Assembly: GCF_013205025.1 (NCBI RefSeq) | Contig: NZ_JABMLE010000003.1 | Coordinates: 1-64,000 of the forward strand | Source of the DNA: Rathayibacter sp. VKM Ac-2857 | GTDB taxonomy: Bacteria; Actinomycetota; Actinomycetes; Actinomycetales; Microbacteriaceae | Direction: 5' to 3' | DNA length: 64,000 nucleotides | Part shown: in pieces, positions 61,465 through 64,000 of the stretch | Layout: each line of letters opens with the position of its first letter | How positions within the stretch are numbered: the first letter of the stretch is position 1 | Made by a program: the position numbers and the translations under genes | The notes under the pieces: generated by a model | Seen by the model: the letters and a program-made list of their open reading frames with translations, nothing else | Databases searched by the model: none | Told to the model about the DNA's origin: nothing

Positions 61465-63513
61465 ATGCGCACACTCCGCGCCGCAAGCCTCCTCGCCGTC
61501 GTCGCGCTCGGGGCGGCCACCGCCGCTCCCCTCGCGAGCGCGGCCCCTCTCGACGACGGCGTCGAGCTCACCCTGGTGTCGACGACCGACACTCACGGGC
61601 ACGTCTACAACTGGGACTACTTCGCGAACGCTCCCTACGAGGGCGAGGACACGCTCGGCCTCACCCGCGTCGCGACCGAGGTCGACCGCCTCCGCGCCGA
61701 GAAGGGCGACGACTCCGTCCTCGTCTTCGACAACGGCGACGCGATCCAGGGCACGCCCCTCACCTACTACTACGGCCTCGGCGACGGCGCCGCGGGCGTC
61801 CTCTCGGGCGAGACGACGCACCCGATGGCCACCGCGTTCAACACCATCGGCTACGACGCGCAGGTCGTCGGCAACCACGAGTTCAACTACGGCCTCGACA
61901 TGCTCAGCGCCTACGAGGGCGATCTGAACGCCCCGCTGCTCGGCGCGAACGTCGTCGACGTCGCCACCGGCGAGCCGTACCAGGAGCCGTACACGGTGAT
62001 CGAGCGCGAGATCGACGGCGAGACCGTGCGGGTCGGCGTGCTCGGCCTGGTCACCCCGGGCGTCCGCGTCTGGGACAAGCAGTACGTCGACGGCGTGCTC
62101 GAGTTCCGCGACATGGTCGAGACCGCGAAGGAGTGGGTCCCGAAGGTCCAGGCGGAGGCCGACGTGGTCGTCGTCCTCGCGCACACCGGCCAGGGCACCG
62201 TCCCCGACGCCGAGTACGACCCGGCCGACCTCAACGAGGACGTCGTCAACAACATCGCGACGCAGGTCCCCGGCATCGACGTGGTCGTCGCCGGTCACAG
62301 CCACCAGGACGTCCCCGAGACGCTCTACACGAACGTCGCCGGCGAGCAGGTCCTCGTCACCCAGCCGTACTTCTGGGCGCAGGGGCTCACCGAGGTGACC
62401 CTGAACCTGGTGAAGGACGCCGCGGGCGACCTGCAGGTCGACTGGACCGAGGGCAGCGCTCCCGTCGTCACGCCGGTCTACGCGCGCGACATCGCCGAGG
62501 AGTCGACCGCCGTGGTCGACGCCCTCGCCGAGCAGCACGCGACCACGATCGAGTACGTGAACACCCCCGTCGCGGAGTCGCTCGAGGAGCTCTCGGCCGA
62601 GACCTCGCGCTACGAGGACACCCCGATCATCGACTTCATCAACAACGTCCAGGCGGAGACGGTCGACGCCGCGCTCGAGGGCACGGAGTGGGCCGACGTC
62701 CCGGTCATCTCGCAGGCGTCGCCGTTCTCGCGCACCGCGGTCTTCCCGAAGGGGCAGGTCACCATCCGCGACATCGCCGGCCTCTACATCTACGAGAACA
62801 CCCTCCGGGGCGTCGAGATGACGGGCGCGGAGGTGCGCGCGTACCTCGAGTACTCCGCCCGCTACTTCAACCAGGTCGCCCCGGGCGCTCCGTTCGACCC
62901 GGCCACGGGCACCAACGCGATCACCGCGGACCGCCCCACGGGCATCCCGGACTACAACTACGACGCGCTCTCGGGCCTCGACTACGTCATCGACATCTCG
63001 CAGCCGGCCGGCTCGCGGATCCGCGGCCTGACGCAACTCGACGGCACCCCCGTCGCCGACGACGACCGCTTCGTGATGGCCGTCAACAACTACCGGCAGA
63101 GCGGGGGCGGGGCCTACCCGGCCGTCGCCGCGGCTCCCCTCGTCTACGACGAGCGGCTCGAGATCCGGCAGCTGCTGATCGACTGGGCGAGCGCGCGCGG
63201 CGTGATCGACCAGGCAGACTTCTCCGACGAGAACTGGTCGCTGACGTCGGTCGCGGCCGAGGTCCCGGCCGAGCCCGGCACGCCCGGCACGCCCGCGCCC
63301 GGAACGCCCGAGCCGACCGAGCAGCCGACGGCCACTCCGGTGCCCCTGCCCTCCGCCACGCCCGTCCCCGTCGCCGGGGGCTCGCACTCCGGACCGCTCG
63401 CGAACACGGGCGTCGACGCGGCCTCCTTCGCGGGAGGCGCGGCCCTGCTGCTGCTCGCCGGCCTCGCGCTGACGGTGCTGCGCCGCCGCCGCTCCGCGCA
63501 GCACTCGGAGTAG
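61465..63513 (+). CDS. Cell-wall-anchored 5'-nucleotidase/2',3'-cyclic phosphodiesterase family protein
   Basis: A 682-residue secreted metallophosphoesterase. A signal peptide ends at LASA (residue 26). The metal site is TTDTHGH (Asp42, His44), NGD (Asp92) and GNHE (Asn137, His138), with AGHSHQD; the C-terminal substrate domain (about 360-580) has the UshA-type NYRQSGGGAYP. A Pro/Thr-rich spacer (595-640) leads to LANTG (645-649), a membrane span and RRRR tail: an LAxTG sortase signal of the class E type. It likely scavenges phosphate or nucleosides at the surface. Confidence 0.92.
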   Translation: MRTLRAASLLAVVALGAATAAPLASAAPLDDGVELTLVSTTDTHGHVYNWDYFANAPYEGEDTLGLTRVATEVDRLRAEKGDDSVLVFDNGDAIQGTPLTYYYGLGDGAAGVLSGETTHPMATAFNTIGYDAQVVGNHEFNYGLDMLSAYEGDLNAPLLGANVVDVATGEPYQEPYTVIEREIDGETVRVGVLGLVTPGVRVWDKQYVDGVLEFRDMVETAKEWVPKVQAEADVVVVLAHTGQGTVPDAEYDPADLNEDVVNNIATQVPGIDVVVAGHSHQDVPETLYTNVAGEQVLVTQPYFWAQGLTEVTLNLVKDAAGDLQVDWTEGSAPVVTPVYARDIAEESTAVVDALAEQHATTIEYVNTPVAESLEELSAETSRYEDTPIIDFINNVQAETVDAALEGTEWADVPVISQASPFSRTAVFPKGQVTIRDIAGLYIYENTLRGVEMTGAEVRAYLEYSARYFNQVAPGAPFDPATGTNAITADRPTGIPDYNYDALSGLDYVIDISQPAGSRIRGLTQLDGTPVADDDRFVMAVNNYRQSGGGAYPAVAAAPLVYDERLEIRQLLIDWASARGVIDQADFSDENWSLTSVAAEVPAEPGTPGTPAPGTPEPTEQPTATPVPLPSATPVPVAGGSHSGPLANTGVDAASFAGGAALLLLAGLALTVLRRRRSAQHSE

Positions 63514-63534
63514 CACGCACCACCCGCACGACTC

Positions 63535-63570
63535 GACGGCGCCGCTCTCACTCCCGAGGGCGGCGCCGTC
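63535..63570. terminator. Bidirectional hairpin terminator
   Basis: GACGGCGCCG (63535-63544) and CGGCGCCGTC (63561-63570) pair perfectly with a 16-base loop, between the stops of two convergent genes. The right arm overlaps the final codons of the DoxX gene. Confidence 0.75.
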
Positions 63571-63964
63571 TCGCGTTCCAGGCGGCGAGCACGCCCGTGG
63601 ACCACAGCGCCCAGAGCACGAGCAGCGGCTGGAAGACCAGCCGGATCGCCCGGGCCGCGTCGGTCTCGAGGCCGAAGGCCGGGGTCCGGGTGACGAGCTG
63701 CGAGACGTTGCCCGGGAACACCGCGACGAAGAACGCGGCGACGACGATCCCCACCAGCACCCGCCGGCGCCGGACCAGCAGCAGCGCGAGCCCGAGCGCG
63801 ATCTCGACGACACCGGACGCCAGGACGACGAAGTCCGCATCGAACGGCAGCCACGGCGGCACCTGCGCCTGGAAGGACTGCCGGGCGAAGGTGAGGTGCC
63901 CCGTCCCCGCGAGCACGAGCACGAGGCCCAGGAGGACGCGGGCGATCGTGCGCGGGAGGCTCAT
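63548..63964 (-). CDS. DoxX-family membrane protein
   Basis: A 138-residue protein with four membrane spans: about 7-25, 45-63, 66-85 and 108-128. LVLAGTGHLTFARQSFQAQV and VVEIALGLALL match DoxX-like proteins, small quinone-associated or redox-linked membrane proteins whose role is poorly defined. The ATG start at 63964 leaves 36 bases to the window's end. Confidence 0.85.
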   Translation of the reverse strand: MSLPRTIARVLLGLVLVLAGTGHLTFARQSFQAQVPPWLPFDADFVVLASGVVEIALGLALLLVRRRRVLVGIVVAAFFVAVFPGNVSQLVTRTPAFGLETDAARAIRLVFQPLLVLWALWSTGVLAAWNARRRRPRE

Positions 63965-64000
63965 CGCCCCAGTCTGCGCCAGCGGTTCCCGCGCTCCGGC

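Overview
The window is about 70% GC. Its gene content (Eis-type acetyltransferase, MarP-like protease, DUF7882 protein, mycothiol-type maleylpyruvate isomerase fold, DtxR-type iron box, LAxTG-anchored surface protein) points to an actinobacterium of the Microbacteriaceae. The many intergenic repeats beginning CATGCTGRTCGAGTAG are, from memory, typical of Rathayibacter-like genomes; the genus is an inference. No phage, plasmid or transposase gene is visible. This is a chromosomal housekeeping region densely sprinkled with small palindromic elements.

Layout. 1-613: leader and tandem promoters of a minus-strand rRNA operon whose 16S gene lies just outside the left edge. 0.6-4.3 kb: a kinase-phosphoesterase fusion, then a Fur regulator-catalase operon with a palindromic operator. 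4.8-11.7 kb: an HtrA protease, a VOC dioxygenase, purS-purQ, and a DUF4956/VTC-domain/carbohydrate-binding lipoprotein operon. 12-15.4 kb: GH65 disaccharide phosphorylase with beta-phosphoglucomutase. 15.8-19.9 kb: a complete siderophore ABC importer behind a DtxR/IdeR-type box. 19.9-26 kb: DUF1697, a soluble DUF2254-like fragment, an Eis-like acetyltransferase, a MarP-like protease and a GT39-like membrane glycosyltransferase. 26-31 kb: purL, an array of six near-perfect hairpins, and a coupled regulator/serine hydrolase/membrane protein operon. 31.4-36.2 kb: LysM lipoprotein, two aldo/keto reductases, LysR and TetR regulators. 36.4-41.6 kb: MMPL transporter with a degenerate ABC-like tail, and a YhgE/Pip protein, behind three evenly spaced palindromes. 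42-50 kb: chorismate mutase, Ohr, zinc alcohol dehydrogenase, CsbD, a three-gene envelope-stress-type operon, a quinone reductase and an epimerase. 50-64 kb: hydrolases, NAD(P)H-hydrate dehydratase, a DUF7882 gene cluster, an ABC exporter, purA, a cell-wall-anchored 5'-nucleotidase and a DoxX protein.

The most unusual material is non-coding. Seventeen canonical copies of a REPIN-like element occur, and in every complete copy one end carries the A variant (CTGATCGAG...CGAGATCC) and the other the G variant (CTGGTCGAG...CGAGACCC). Apart from one 140-bp outlier the copies fall into two sharp length classes (128-130 and 96-99 bp), and their inner stems vary with compensatory changes. Next to several copies, half-elements have expanded into tandem arrays with exact periods of 27-36 bp. 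Two further palindrome families are present: six hairpins after purL and three copies of a GAGATGCCACTT palindrome at gene ends. A pair of 11-bp-spaced CATAG repeats upstream of htrA and a triplet upstream of the DUF4956-VTC operon suggest one response regulator controls both.
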